This document shows positions 8,714 through 17,565 of a stretch of 64,000 bases of DNA, piece by piece (positions within the stretch are counted from its first letter, which is position 1; each line of letters starts with the position of its first letter). The DNA comes from JACVRW01 sp963803085 (lineage in GTDB: Bacteria > Actinomycetota > Thermoleophilia > Solirubrobacterales > Thermoleophilaceae). Location: contig CAWDLE010000010.1 of assembly GCA_963803085.1 (NCBI GenBank), forward strand, positions 372,001 to 436,000. Direction: 5' to 3'. The notes beneath the pieces were generated by a model. It was not told where the DNA came from. It worked only from the letters and a program-made list of their open reading frames with translations, and did no database searches. The position numbers were made by a program, and so were the translations under genes.

Positions 8714-8789
8714 GCTGGACGTAACGCTGGCGTTGGCCCGCCGGCTGTCACACACAGGACTCGCCCCGAAGAGACTCGATTGGAGTCTT

Positions 8790-9143
8790 ATGTCCCGATT
8801 TCGACGCTGGCTACGCGGCCCCGGACGTCGTCCCGCTGCCGAGACCAAGACGCCCCTCGACTTGTGCGCTGAGTGCGGGGAGGGATTCGTGTACCCGGTC
8901 AGCTGGACAGAGTCGGGGCCGGCCGACTGGTTCCTGCATCTGCGCTGTGGCGCATGTGGGGCGTCGCGGGACGTGGTTGCGAGCAACTACGCGGTCGAGG
9001 CGTTCGACCGCCAGCTGGACGGCGAGATGGAGATGATCGAGGCCGCCGCTGAGCGGCTGGCGCGCGAGTCGTTGCTCGCTGAGGCGGACGCCCTTGGCAC
9101 CGCCCTGCGGCTGGACCTCCTGAGCGCCGACGACTTCCGCTGA
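8790..9143 (+). CDS. Zinc-ribbon-containing small protein
   Basis: 117 residues from ATG 8790, chosen because TGGAG lies about 5 nt upstream. An Arg-rich start (MSRFRRWLRGPGRR) leads to a zinc-ribbon-like pattern, CAECGEGF ... LRCGACGASRDVV (two CxxC pairs about 30 residues apart), then an acidic helix (DGEMEMIEAAAERLARESL). It is probably a metal-binding regulatory or scaffold protein; no enzymatic function is evident. Confidence 0.7.
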   Translation: MSRFRRWLRGPGRRPAAETKTPLDLCAECGEGFVYPVSWTESGPADWFLHLRCGACGASRDVVASNYAVEAFDRQLDGEMEMIEAAAERLARESLLAEADALGTALRLDLLSADDFR

Positions 9144-9174
9144 GCTCCGGATAAGGGACAGCGCCCGGGCTGAC

Positions 9175-9630
9175 TCAGGCGGCCGTCGCGTACGGCTGTG
9201 CTTCGGCGGCGCGAGCGATTCGCCCGGTTGCGCCATCCAGGGCGCCCGCGGACAGAAGCGTCGAGGTGGCCTTCGCAACCAGCCGTCCGGTCAGGCCGCC
9301 GCCGCTGCGAACGCGGACCCACGCCCTCATCTCGGACCCGCCGTTCGCGGGCGCCAGGTCGTAGCGAACCTCGAGGCCGATCGGTCCTTCCGCGGAGATC
9401 TCGAGCCGGTCCCGATCCGCGACGTGGACCTCGACGTCGAATGTCACCGGCACACCCGCCACACGCCCCGTGACCTTGGTGCGGGTGCCCGCGGCAAGCG
9501 GACGGCAGTCGAGGTCCTCCGCGTCGAACTCGACGGGGGACCAGCGCCGGATCTCCCCGGGGTGCGTCAGGACCTCGAGCACCTGCTCGGGGGTGGCATT
9601 CGCGAGCGCTCGTGAGGTCCAACCGTCCAT
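9175..9630 (-). CDS. SRPBCC-family (START/polyketide-cyclase-like) protein
   Basis: 151 residues with the SRPBCC pattern: an N-terminal strand and helix (ATPEQVLEVLTHPGEIRRWSP), an extended beta-sheet (GTRTKVTGRVAGVPVTFDVEV) and a long C-terminal helix (GRLVAKATSTLLSAGALDG). These helix-grip proteins bind hydrophobic ligands. ATG 9630 is preferred over the adjacent TTG 9636 because GAGAG lies 9 nt upstream of it. Confidence 0.8.
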   Translation of the reverse strand: MDGWTSRALANATPEQVLEVLTHPGEIRRWSPVEFDAEDLDCRPLAAGTRTKVTGRVAGVPVTFDVEVHVADRDRLEISAEGPIGLEVRYDLAPANGGSEMRAWVRVRSGGGLTGRLVAKATSTLLSAGALDGATGRIARAAEAQPYATAA

Positions 9631-9697
9631 GTGCAAACGCTCTCATCGGGGCGCGGTCTCGTGTGAGCGATAACGCACACTCGACCTTGCTCCGCCC

Positions 9698-9892
9698 CTA
9701 GCGGGTGCCGCGCGACCAGTTGGCCAGTGAGACGAGCTCGTCTCGGCCCGACGCGCGGGCCGGCGCGAAGGCGCCTGGGGCGTCGCCGTATATGTCGTGG
9801 TACGGATGCTCGGCGATGCCACTGCCCCCAACGGTGTAATAGCCGTACACGACCGCGCCGAACATGACGATGCAAAAGATCAGGATCTCCAT
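9698..9892 (-). CDS. Small single-pass membrane protein
   Basis: 64 residues. MEILIFCIVMFGAVVYGYY forms one N-terminal transmembrane helix, followed by a soluble tail (GIAEHPYHDIYGDAPGAF) rich in Gly, His and Tyr. A longer start at 9958 would overlap the neighbouring gene and add unconserved sequence. Its position 46 nt downstream of the 116-residue gene suggests co-transcription. Function unknown. Confidence 0.55.
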   Translation of the reverse strand: MEILIFCIVMFGAVVYGYYTVGGSGIAEHPYHDIYGDAPGAFAPARASGRDELVSLANWSRGTR

Positions 9893-9938
9893 GACTCCGG
9901 AGGATCCCCCCGCGGCCGAGCGGGCTGTGTGACATGCC

Positions 9939-10289
9939 TCACGCGGCTGTGCTGTCAAGCAGCTGCAGCAGCTCGTGGGCGGCGAGCTCGATGTCCTTGT
10001 GGCGCCACTCCGCGGCCCGGTAGTGGCACGCGATTAGGCCCATGCGGTGCACACGACGGAAGTCTCCATAGACGAACGCGTACTTCGCCTTTGTCTCATC
10101 CGTGGCCCCGTCCGTGAGCCCGAGATGCCAGTCCGCATAGTCCTCCCACGAATGTGACTCGAGGAACGCGTTCTCGTCGCCGGCGCGCGGCTGAACCTCA
10201 CCCCAATCACTCTCCAATACATACTGGCGAGCCTCGATGAGGCGCCGCGCGTGTTCGACGGCGCTGTCGTTCAGCGAGTACGAGGCCAT
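9939..10289 (-). CDS. Conserved actinobacterial protein of unknown function
   Basis: 116 residues with a highly patterned sequence (HARRLIEARQYVLESDWGEVQP, SHSWEDYADWHLGLTDGA, KAKYAFVYGDFRRVHRMGL) rich in Trp, Tyr and His. From memory, proteins with this pattern are widespread in actinobacteria and of uniform length. No cofactor motif is evident. ATG 10289 gives MASYSLNDSAVEHARRL, the usual start. Confidence 0.8.
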   Translation of the reverse strand: MASYSLNDSAVEHARRLIEARQYVLESDWGEVQPRAGDENAFLESHSWEDYADWHLGLTDGATDETKAKYAFVYGDFRRVHRMGLIACHYRAAEWRHKDIELAAHELLQLLDSTAA

Positions 10290-10317
10290 CCGGGCATTCT
10301 GAGTGGATTGCCCAAGC

Positions 10318-10716
10318 TCAGGCGGCTGCCGTCAGTTGGGACGTGCAGTTCGGGCAGCGCTTGGCCGCGACGGGGATCTCGGTCGAGCATTCCGGGCAGC
10401 CACGCGTCTCGGGCGTGACCCCGCGCCGGCGCTGGTATGCCTGATAGGGCGCGACGACGAAGAAGTACACCGCGGCGGCGATCGAAACGAAGGTGATCGT
10501 CGCGTTGATGAAGTCGCCGTAGCGGAACTCGCTGCCGTTGATCGAGAAGGTGAGGTCTCCGAAGCTCGGCTCGCCGACGATCGCCGCGATGATCGGAGTG
10601 ATCAGGTCGGCGACCAGCGCTTGCACCAAGGCGAACGTGGCGAGCGCCATTATCAGTCCGACGGCTACCTCGATCAGGTTCCCGCCGGTAACGAAATCCC
10701 GGAATCCCTTGAGCAT
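10318..10716 (-). CDS. mscL: Large-conductance mechanosensitive channel with C-terminal zinc ribbon
   Basis: MscL forms a homopentameric inner-membrane valve that opens under hypo-osmotic tension. The signature GFRDFVTGGNLIEVAVG occupies the N-terminus with TM1 (VAVGLIMALATFALVQALV), and TM2 is ITFVSIAAAVYFFVVAPYQ. The usual C-terminal helix is replaced or extended by a zinc ribbon, GCPECSTEIPVAAKRCPNC. ATG 10716 is chosen over 10731 because GGAGGG sits 5 nt upstream. 132 residues, a normal family length. Confidence 0.93.
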   Translation of the reverse strand: MLKGFRDFVTGGNLIEVAVGLIMALATFALVQALVADLITPIIAAIVGEPSFGDLTFSINGSEFRYGDFINATITFVSIAAAVYFFVVAPYQAYQRRRGVTPETRGCPECSTEIPVAAKRCPNCTSQLTAAA

Positions 10717-10907
10717 CCAGTCCCTCCACACGTCTGGGGCGCGCGGATACTATTGGTCCGCTCTTCGACCGGCAGGCCGTCGCCTTGCTGCAGAAGCTCC
10801 GCACCCCAGGTGACGTACGCCAACGTCATGGCCACCGTCGCGGTTTTCGTCGCCTCGGGGGTAGAGGCGGTGGACCAGCTCGGGCGACGGTGTCCGTCGG
10901 GCGGTCC

Positions 10908-11375
10908 CTATCGAACCCCGCCGAGCAGCTCGCGCGCCCGCTGGGCCTGGTCGTTCGGCACGGTCAGCTCGTAACGGCCGGCGACGAGATTGCTCACAGA
11001 CGAGAAATCGCGCTGCCCGGACGTCGCGTAGTGGGCGAAGAAACCGAACAAGGCGCCCCAGAACGCGCCGATGAGTAGTCCGCCCAACACCAGGCCAACC
11101 CACTCCGGGCCGGTCGTGAAGAGCCCGACCAGCAGCCCGATGAACAGGCCGAACCAGGCGCCGCTGGCCGCTCCGGCGCCCGCAGCGCGCGCGTTGGTGA
11201 GCCGACCGGTGACGCGCTCCACGAGCTGCACGTCGTGCCCGACGACCACCACAACCTCCACCGGGAAGCCTGCGTCCGAAAGCGAGTCGACCGCTTGCTG
11301 AGCGTCGGCGTACGTAGCGTAGCTCGCGACCGTCTCGCGCGGCTGTGTGTCAGCCGTATCGACACGGGGCTGCAT
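10908..11375 (-). CDS. General stress protein 17M-like membrane protein
   Basis: 155 residues. An N-terminal ferredoxin-like domain (VASYATYADAQQAVDSLSDAGFPVEVVVVVG) precedes two glycine-zipper membrane hairpin segments (GAASGAWFGLFIGLLVGLF, LVLGGLLIGAFWGALFGFF) and a C-terminal beta strand (GRYELTVPNDQAQRARELL). This is the general-stress-protein-17M arrangement. ATG 11375 has a strong Shine-Dalgarno (AAAGGAGGT), one of the clearest in the window. Confidence 0.82.
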   Translation of the reverse strand: MQPRVDTADTQPRETVASYATYADAQQAVDSLSDAGFPVEVVVVVGHDVQLVERVTGRLTNARAAGAGAASGAWFGLFIGLLVGLFTTGPEWVGLVLGGLLIGAFWGALFGFFAHYATSGQRDFSSVSNLVAGRYELTVPNDQAQRARELLGGVR

Positions 11376-11511
11376 CTGGACCTCCTTTGTGGCCTTGCCA
11401 GCCGCCCCACGATCCCACAACGTGAGGGCTCGCGCCTACGCCACCATCAGCCAGACGGCCGGCCGCGCGCGGCGAGGGACGGTGGGTGTTGGCGTGCGTA
11501 AGCTTGATTGA

Positions 11512-13350
11512 GTGCGCAAGTACTTTCTATCGACCCAGGAATCGCCGGAACGGCCCGCAGACCCCGCTCTGCGGCGAGCGAACCTGCGCCGGATCGGCAC
11601 TCTGTTCGCTCCGTACCGGCGGCGGCTCGGCGGACTGCTCCTCCTGATCGTCGTCTCGGCCGCGCTCGGCGTCGTGCCCGCCTTCCTGCTCAAGAGCGTG
11701 CTCGAGGCGATCGCGGAGAACGACACGACCTCGCTGTCCATCAACGCCGTCGGGATGATCGCGATCGCGGTCGCGACCGGTGTCCTTGGCGTGATCCAAA
11801 CGCTGCTGTCGAATCAGGTCGGGCAGCGCGTCATGCACGACCTGCGCGCAGCCGTCTTCCGGCATCTCCAGAAGCTGTCGCTCGCGTTCTTCACCCGCAC
11901 GCGCACGGGTGAGGTGCAGTCGCGCATCTCGAACGACATCGGCGGCGTCCAGAACGTGGTCACAAACACCGCCACGTCGATCGCGTCGAACGTAACCACC
12001 GTCGTGGCGACGATGGTCGGCATGCTGCTGCTGAGCTGGCAGCTGGCGCTGTTCGCATTCGCGCTGATTCCGCTATTCGTGCTCCTGACGCGCCGGGTTG
12101 GCAACGAGCGCCGGCGGATCGCGAAGACGACGCAGGAGACGCTCGCCGACATCTCGAGCGTCGTGCAGGAGTCGCTGTCCGTATCGGGTGTTCTGCTCGG
12201 CAAGACCATGGGTCGCGGCGACGAGCTGGCCGACCGCTTCGAGACCGACTCGCAGCGGCTCGCCGACCTGGAGGTGCGCCAGCGCATGGCGGGCCGCTGG
12301 GTGATGGCGTCGATCCAGACGAGTTTCGCGGTGATGCCGGCCGCCGTCTATTGGTTCGGCGGTCTTGCGCTGGCCGGGGGATCGGATGCGGTGTCGCTTC
12401 CGCTGCTCGTCGCGTTCACGACTCTGCAGACGCGGCTGTTCTTCCCGGTCGGGTCGCTGCTCGGCGTGGGGGTCGACGTGCAGACCTCGCTTGCGCTGTT
12501 CGACCGCATCTTCGAGTACCTCGATCAGCCGATCGACATTGCCGAGAAGCCCGACGCACAGCCGGTCGCGACGGCGGGCGACGTCGCCTTCGAGCGGGTC
12601 TGGTTCCGCTACGACGCGGACTGGACGCTCGAGGATGTCACCTTCACCGTTCCGGCCGGGACGACCACGGCCCTCGTTGGCGAGACCGGGTCCGGCAAGA
12701 CGACGGTGGGGTACCTCGCTGCGCGGCTCTATGAGGTGAGCCGCGGGCAGATCACCGTCGACGGCGTCGACATCCGCGACCTGAGCTTCCAGGCTCTGAC
12801 CGACCTGGTCGGTGTCGTCTCCCAGGAGACTTACCTGTTCCACGCCTCGGTCCGCGAGAACCTGCGCTTCGCAAAGCCCGACGCGACCGACGAGGAACTC
12901 GAGCAGGCGGCGCAAGCGGCCCTCATCCATGAGGTGATCGCCGCGCTTCCGGATGGCTACGACACGGTCGTGGGGGAGCGCGGCTACCGCTTCTCCGGCG
13001 GCGAGAAGCAGCGGATCGCGATCGCGCGGACGATCCTGCGCAACCCGCCGATCCTGATCCTCGACGAGGCCACGAGCTCGCTCGACACCGAAACCGAGCG
13101 ACTCGTGCAGGAAGCGCTCGACCGCCTGTCCGAGGGGCGCACCACGATCGCCATCGCCCACCGCCTCTCAACCGTGCGCGACGCGGATCAGATCATCGTG
13201 CTCGATCACGGCCGCATCGCCGAATCGGGCCGCCACGAGCAGCTGATAGGAGCCGGCGGGCGCTACGCCGCGCTGGTCAGCCGCGACGCGGAGCTCGCAA
13301 CCACAGCACCGCCTCCGCACGAGCTTCCCGCACTCGCTCCGGCGGGCTAG
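11512..13350 (+). CDS. ABC-type exporter, fused membrane and ATPase domains (MsbA-like)
   Basis: 612 residues. A six-helix type-1 exporter domain (about 30-320) is followed by an ATPase domain (about 350-590): Walker A GETGSGKT near 390, signature FSGGEKQRI near 495, Walker B ILILDEAT near 515 and switch His in IAHRLS near 549. All ATP-hydrolysis residues are present. Half-transporters of this type work as homodimers or paired heterodimers; no partner is adjacent. The start is GTG 11512. The substrate (lipid, drug or peptide) cannot be inferred. Confidence 0.92.
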   Translation: MRKYFLSTQESPERPADPALRRANLRRIGTLFAPYRRRLGGLLLLIVVSAALGVVPAFLLKSVLEAIAENDTTSLSINAVGMIAIAVATGVLGVIQTLLSNQVGQRVMHDLRAAVFRHLQKLSLAFFTRTRTGEVQSRISNDIGGVQNVVTNTATSIASNVTTVVATMVGMLLLSWQLALFAFALIPLFVLLTRRVGNERRRIAKTTQETLADISSVVQESLSVSGVLLGKTMGRGDELADRFETDSQRLADLEVRQRMAGRWVMASIQTSFAVMPAAVYWFGGLALAGGSDAVSLPLLVAFTTLQTRLFFPVGSLLGVGVDVQTSLALFDRIFEYLDQPIDIAEKPDAQPVATAGDVAFERVWFRYDADWTLEDVTFTVPAGTTTALVGETGSGKTTVGYLAARLYEVSRGQITVDGVDIRDLSFQALTDLVGVVSQETYLFHASVRENLRFAKPDATDEELEQAAQAALIHEVIAALPDGYDTVVGERGYRFSGGEKQRIAIARTILRNPPILILDEATSSLDTETERLVQEALDRLSEGRTTIAIAHRLSTVRDADQIIVLDHGRIAESGRHEQLIGAGGRYAALVSRDAELATTAPPPHELPALAPAG

Positions 13351-13353
13351 CGG

Positions 13354-14325
13354 CTAATCCGGCCCCACCGGCGGGTCGCCCTCGCGGAAGTTGACGGTGA
13401 TTCGTTGTCGCCGGTCCGCGCGCGTTGCGACCGCGGAGCGCCGGAGTGCGAGCCGGTCTGCGGCCTCGAGCTCGCCGGTCAGCGAGCGCGGCCACAGTCG
13501 CCAGCTCCGGACGACGTTCACCTCCGCAGCGACGAGCAGCAGGTGCGCGACCAGCCAAAACCAGGACAGCAGGCCGATCACGGCCGCGAACGTGCCGTAG
13601 GTGGCGCTCGCATCCTTGATCGTGCGATCGACATACCACCCGCCGATGGACTGGAGCACGAGCCCACCGGCCGCGGCGAGCGCCACGCCGGGCAACAGAT
13701 CGCGAATCTGGCGCGGGCGAGGAGTCAGCACTGCGAACACGGCGAGAAACACCGCGACATTGGCCGCGAGCGAGACGACGATCGCCGCGCCGCGCTCGCC
13801 GGCCGCGCCGATACCGCCGCCGGCGGAAAGGCCGGTGGCAGCGGTGGAGGCGACGAGCGTCGCCGCGAGGATCGTCAGTACGGCGAGGCCGCGCGCTCGC
13901 GCCAAGACGCCGTTTGGCTGGTTCAGGCGCGGCACATCCCAGATCTCCGCGAACGCACGGCCGAGGGCCAGGGTTACGCCGAGCCCTGCCCACAGCGCCC
14001 CCGCGAGCCCGACGGCGAGCGCGACGCCGCTGCCCGTGAGGGGGTGCACCTCGTCGGTGAGCTGCGCCCCGATCACCGGAATGCGGGCGAGCGCGGTGTC
14101 GAGAACGTCCTCGCGCAGCGACGGGTTTCCCTCGAGGACGAAGCCGAGGACCGAGACGAGCGCGAGCAGCAGCGGGAACAGCGAGAAGAACGCGTAATAC
14201 GCGATCTGGGTCGCGAAGCTGGACGCTCTGTCCTCATTGAACTTCTTGAGCACCGCGACGGTGAAGGCGCCCGCTGCGTTCCGGCGCTGCCAGCCGTCAA
14301 GCGAGGCGACGATGCGCTTGGCCAA
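13354..14325 (-). CDS. YihY/BrkB-family inner-membrane protein
   Basis: 323 residues with six hydrophobic segments typical of the YihY (formerly RNase BN) family: FATQIAYYAFFSLFPLLLAL, AVGLAGALWAGLGVTLALG, LAVLTILAATLVAS and later helices. The conserved FNEDRASSFATQIAYYAFFS opening is intact. Despite old annotation these are membrane proteins, not RNases, and their role is unsettled. The stop is 3 nt from the convergent ABC exporter stop. Confidence 0.88.
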   Translation of the reverse strand: MAKRIVASLDGWQRRNAAGAFTVAVLKKFNEDRASSFATQIAYYAFFSLFPLLLALVSVLGFVLEGNPSLREDVLDTALARIPVIGAQLTDEVHPLTGSGVALAVGLAGALWAGLGVTLALGRAFAEIWDVPRLNQPNGVLARARGLAVLTILAATLVASTAATGLSAGGGIGAAGERGAAIVVSLAANVAVFLAVFAVLTPRPRQIRDLLPGVALAAAGGLVLQSIGGWYVDRTIKDASATYGTFAAVIGLLSWFWLVAHLLLVAAEVNVVRSWRLWPRSLTGELEAADRLALRRSAVATRADRRQRITVNFREGDPPVGPD

Positions 14326-14520
14326 TGGGAGCTCGACTTGGACGCCAGAAGATCGTGGTCAACCTTACGACGCGGGCACCGCCGCTCCAAGACCCTGTAC
14401 CCGTTTCAGCCCGGCGGGCGTCGAGCCGCTCGGCGAGTTCGACGCTAGGTGGCAGCACTTACGCAGGTCGAGTGGTGGCCCGCAGGCGCCAACCGTTCTC
14501 CGCTGTCAGGTTGAGGAGCC

Positions 14521-15936
14521 ATGCCAGACAAGCCCACCAGACCACTCGCCAAGGCTTCGGTGCTCGCAGCCTGCATCGCGTTCGCGATCCCTGCTGCCGC
14601 GGCCGCCGAGCCCAGCGCATCTGCACAGGTGGGCGAGCCGTTCAACTACACGGGCACGGTGTACGACCACCTCAACCCCGACCGTCCGCTCCTGATAGGA
14701 GATTCCAATCACGACAAGTGCGGCGGTCTGACCGTTGGGGTTCACTGGGGGGACTTCGGGGCCCTGACGCCCGTGGCCCATCCGGCCCATGGCTCGCTCG
14801 TCTCGGTCCCGGGTGGCTGGAACGCCGTCGTGAGCGCGTCATACACCTACAAGGCGCCGAAGAACTCCGGCGGCGCATCGGTTGACCTCAGCGTCACCTG
14901 TGACGGTAACGAGTCAGTCGAAACCTACCTGCCGTGGGTGCACGTGACGGTGACGGGGGCGGGTGGAGGCGGTTCGACCCCACCCGGCAGCTGCCCGCTA
15001 CCGCAGACCACGTCGCTGATTCGGACAAGCCAGGCGAGCTGCCCCTACAACACGTACTACGGCGACGACGAGAAGTTGCTCTTCCGCAAGCTGGCCAAGA
15101 TCGCCTACGACGGTTACGCCGTCGACAAGGCGATCGACGACTTCATCTCAAAGTGGACAGGGGAGTCGTGGGTCACCGAGAACATCGTGGGCAACGGCAC
15201 CCCAGGCACGCTCCGCGGCGTTTTCAAGGAGTTCGTGATCGGGAAGTTCTACGGGAAGTACGTCCTCGACAAGGTCCTCATCGACAAGCTCCCCAAGAAG
15301 CTCGGTGCATACAGCTGGATGCTGGACGCGCCGAAGTACGCGAGCTATCTCGACTACGTCAAGTACGCGGTGCTGACGCAGCTCGCCGACGATCCGCCGG
15401 ACCCCAACTTCACCGCCCTCGCGTCGCCGCCGAAGCTGCGGGGCCTGCGCGGGGCGCCGCCGCAGGCCGGCGAGCGCGACCGACGTGAGGCGGGGCTGTA
15501 CATCGCTCTCCTGACAACGGTCGAGCGCGCCGCCGGCGCCGAGGTGGCCGGGGCGACCACCGCCCAGAGCGCCCAGCTTCGCCACGCGAGCGGCATCGCC
15601 AACCAGCTTGTGAGCCTGCTCGGCGCGAAGCAGAAGGCGCTCAAGGCGGCCGCCCAGACGGTCAAGCGGATTCCCGCAGGGCGGTTGCCGCGGAGCGTTG
15701 TGCGGCGGGCGAAGCGCCGACTCGACCCGCGCTCGTTCGGGCCGGGGCTGAGGAAGCTCGGGTTCACCGACGACGAGATCGCGGCGTTGGGACAGTCAGC
15801 TCCCTCGGTTCCGCTCAAGCGCCTGACCACCGCACCCTTCCAGGACGTGCTTGGACTGGGCACTGAGGCGAAGACGGTAGGCGCAGAGCGGGTCGCGCTG
15901 GCGACCTTCGCCAAGCGGTACGCACTCGGGGGTTGA
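14521..15936 (+). CDS. Secreted protein of unknown function
   Basis: 471 residues from ATG 14521, preceded by GAGGAG. A Sec signal peptide (basic PDKPTRPLAK, hydrophobic ASVLAACIAFAIPAAAAA) is followed by a beta-rich region (about 30-145, SYTYKAP, WVHVTVTG, two Cys), a Gly-rich linker (GAGGGGSTPPG), and an alpha-rich domain beginning SCPLPQTTSLIRTSQASCPY with many Lys/Tyr (KLAKIAYDGYAVDKAIDDF, KFYGKYVLDKVL). The basic C-terminal third (RLPRSVVRRAKRRLDPRSF) ends in TFAKRYALGG. No known catalytic motif is seen. Confidence 0.7.
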   Translation: MPDKPTRPLAKASVLAACIAFAIPAAAAAEPSASAQVGEPFNYTGTVYDHLNPDRPLLIGDSNHDKCGGLTVGVHWGDFGALTPVAHPAHGSLVSVPGGWNAVVSASYTYKAPKNSGGASVDLSVTCDGNESVETYLPWVHVTVTGAGGGGSTPPGSCPLPQTTSLIRTSQASCPYNTYYGDDEKLLFRKLAKIAYDGYAVDKAIDDFISKWTGESWVTENIVGNGTPGTLRGVFKEFVIGKFYGKYVLDKVLIDKLPKKLGAYSWMLDAPKYASYLDYVKYAVLTQLADDPPDPNFTALASPPKLRGLRGAPPQAGERDRREAGLYIALLTTVERAAGAEVAGATTAQSAQLRHASGIANQLVSLLGAKQKALKAAAQTVKRIPAGRLPRSVVRRAKRRLDPRSFGPGLRKLGFTDDEIAALGQSAPSVPLKRLTTAPFQDVLGLGTEAKTVGAERVALATFAKRYALGG

Positions 15937-15954
15937 GTGCGTCGAACCTCCGTA

Positions 15955-16026
15955 TGGGCGCGGCTGGGTTCGAACCAGCGACCTCTCGCGTGTGAGGCGA
16001 GCGCTCTCCCGCTGAGCTACGCGCCC
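15955..16026 (-). tRNA. tRNA-Val (anticodon CAC)
   Basis: A complete 72-nt cloverleaf reads on the minus strand: acceptor GGGCGCG/CGCGCCC, D-arm GCTC-AGCGGGA-GAGC, anticodon stem CTCGC/GCGAG with loop CTCACAC (CAC decodes GTG), variable AGGTC, T-arm GCTGG-TTCGAAC-CCAGC, discriminator A. CCA is not encoded. A TACACT hexamer lies upstream of the 5' end. The first 37 nt are repeated exactly at 23279-23315. Confidence 0.97.
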
Positions 16027-16240
16027 CGGAGAGAGGAGCAAGTGTAGACCGGGACTGGGTTTGCGCGGGACCCGCCGGGCACCGGACGGGCACGGCCGGC
16101 GGGACCTCGGGAACGCTCGGCTGCCCTATAGCTGCCCGTTCCCGCCGTCCGGCGTCCGGAACGCCTCGGCTGGACCGGGGATGGCCGCTCACCGCGACCG
16201 GCCGACGGTTTCACGCCGGGGGCACGGGAGACTCCCCGGC

Positions 16241-16831
16241 GTGGACCCCCCGGTCAACGCGGCTGACCTCCCACGCAAGGGACGCCTATCCCCCGAGCGA
16301 AGGGCCGACCGCAACCGCGAGATCGCCCGCGCCCACCTCGCCGGCCGAAGCTGGCGGGAGATCTGCGAGGAGTGGGGCGTCAGCCGCAACACCGCCCGCC
16401 AGGCGGCGCGCGACTACGCCGCCTCCGTGCGGGAGCCGGAGCCGATCGTGACGCTCGATGACGTCGACGTAGACCACCTGATCGCGCTCTCGCTACGGAC
16501 CGTGGGGGAGGGACTCCAGGAGTGCCGGAGGATCATCGCGGACGGCGCGACGGCGACGGTGAAGATCGCGGCGACGAACGCGGCGGGGAGGGCGGCGTCC
16601 GCGCTGACCTGGACGCTGATCCGGACCGGCTACCTCGCCAACCCGGCCGACCTCGCCCTCGCGCGGCGGGCGGAGCAGTTCGAGGCGGTCTGGGGGCGGG
16701 CGCTCGGGAAGGCGTACGCCGATCTCCCGGAGGAGCAGTTCGAGCGGATGCTCGACGAGATCACGACCGACGTTCGGATCCAGGGCGGGCTCGCGCTCGC
16801 GACCTACACCAGCAACGGAAGGGAGCCGTGA
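16241..16831 (+). CDS. HTH-domain protein, possibly phage terminase small-subunit-like
   Basis: 196 residues from GTG 16241 (GGGAG 10 nt upstream; ATG 16181 is an alternative). It has a basic N-terminus (GRLSPERRADRNREIARAHL), an HTH-like segment (RSWREICEEWGVSRNTARQA, about 37-56) and a mainly helical C-terminal half (LISLSL-type helices, FEAVWGRALGKAYADLPEEQ). HTH plus helical oligomerisation region is reminiscent of phage small terminases and packaging adaptors, but there is no decisive motif. It sits at the tRNA end of the island. A different-frame coding-like stretch follows (16833-17027; DADWAALAREEPERPPD), which may be a decayed next gene. Confidence 0.55.
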   Translation: MDPPVNAADLPRKGRLSPERRADRNREIARAHLAGRSWREICEEWGVSRNTARQAARDYAASVREPEPIVTLDDVDVDHLIALSLRTVGEGLQECRRIIADGATATVKIAATNAAGRAASALTWTLIRTGYLANPADLALARRAEQFEAVWGRALGKAYADLPEEQFERMLDEITTDVRIQGGLALATYTSNGREP

Positions 16832-17057
16832 TGTTGAACTACTACGAGCTGGGCTGGACGATCTCAGAGACGCGGACTGGGCGGCGCTCGCCCGAGAGGA
16901 GCCGGAGCGTCCCCCGGATCGCCGCCGGCCGCCGCTGACGCCGGCCGTCGAGGAGCCGAACCAGTATCGCGCCTCTGAGGTCGAAGTCAGAGCTTCCAAC
17001 CAGCTCCGTAAATCCGTACACCGCTAAGCGCCGGATTCAGGATTCGCCCCCCTCGCG

Positions 17058-17525
17058 GTGCCGCTTGTGCTTTGCATGGAAAGCGAAAGCGGAGCCCACC
17101 ACCGACACGGGTGTCGCTGCTCGCGCCAAGCGACAGCCACGGCTAGCCCCGAGACCGAGCGGCCCCAGCGAGCGAGACGCGCTCCTCGCGGCCTTGCCCT
17201 GTGTCGCAGCCTGCGGTGTGGGCTGACGGTGGCGTGGGGTCCGTATTGCAGCCTTGCGTGGAGGGCGGGGATCACGAATCCGTTCCCCCCGAAGCCGTAT
17301 GTTCGTCTGCTGCCTTGCGAGGCGACATGCGAGGGCTGCGGGGACACGTACACGAAGACGTGGGGCCCTCAGCTCTACTGCGGGAAGGGTTCATGCGGCG
17401 AGTTCATCACCGTGAACTGCGACGGGTGCGGCAAGCCGTTCGAGGCGCGGTCGCGTGATCGTGAGAAGGGCTGGGCGCGGTTCTGCGGGAAGTCGTGTGC
17501 GCTGCGTATACGGCGGGCGGCGTAG
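17058..17525 (+). CDS. Cysteine-rich putative zinc-binding orphan
   Basis: The reliable part is the C-terminal half, with three metal-site-like clusters: CEATCEGCGDTY, YCGKGSCGEF and CDGCGKPF ... FCGKSCALRIRR. The pattern looks like treble-clef or HNH-adjacent zinc knuckles common in phage genes, but no HNH catalytic His-Asn is seen. The N-terminal 55 residues are Arg-rich and uncharacteristic of coding sequence; the true start may be GTG 17229 or lie between. Codons here are more A/T-ending than in flanking chromosome genes, consistent with acquired DNA. Confidence 0.45.
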   Translation: MPLVLCMESESGAHHRHGCRCSRQATATASPETERPQRARRAPRGLALCRSLRCGLTVAWGPYCSLAWRAGITNPFPPKPYVRLLPCEATCEGCGDTYTKTWGPQLYCGKGSCGEFITVNCDGCGKPFEARSRDREKGWARFCGKSCALRIRRAA

Positions 17526-17565
17526 AGTCCAGGTGGCTGGCACAGAGCGAGCAAGGGAGAAGTCG

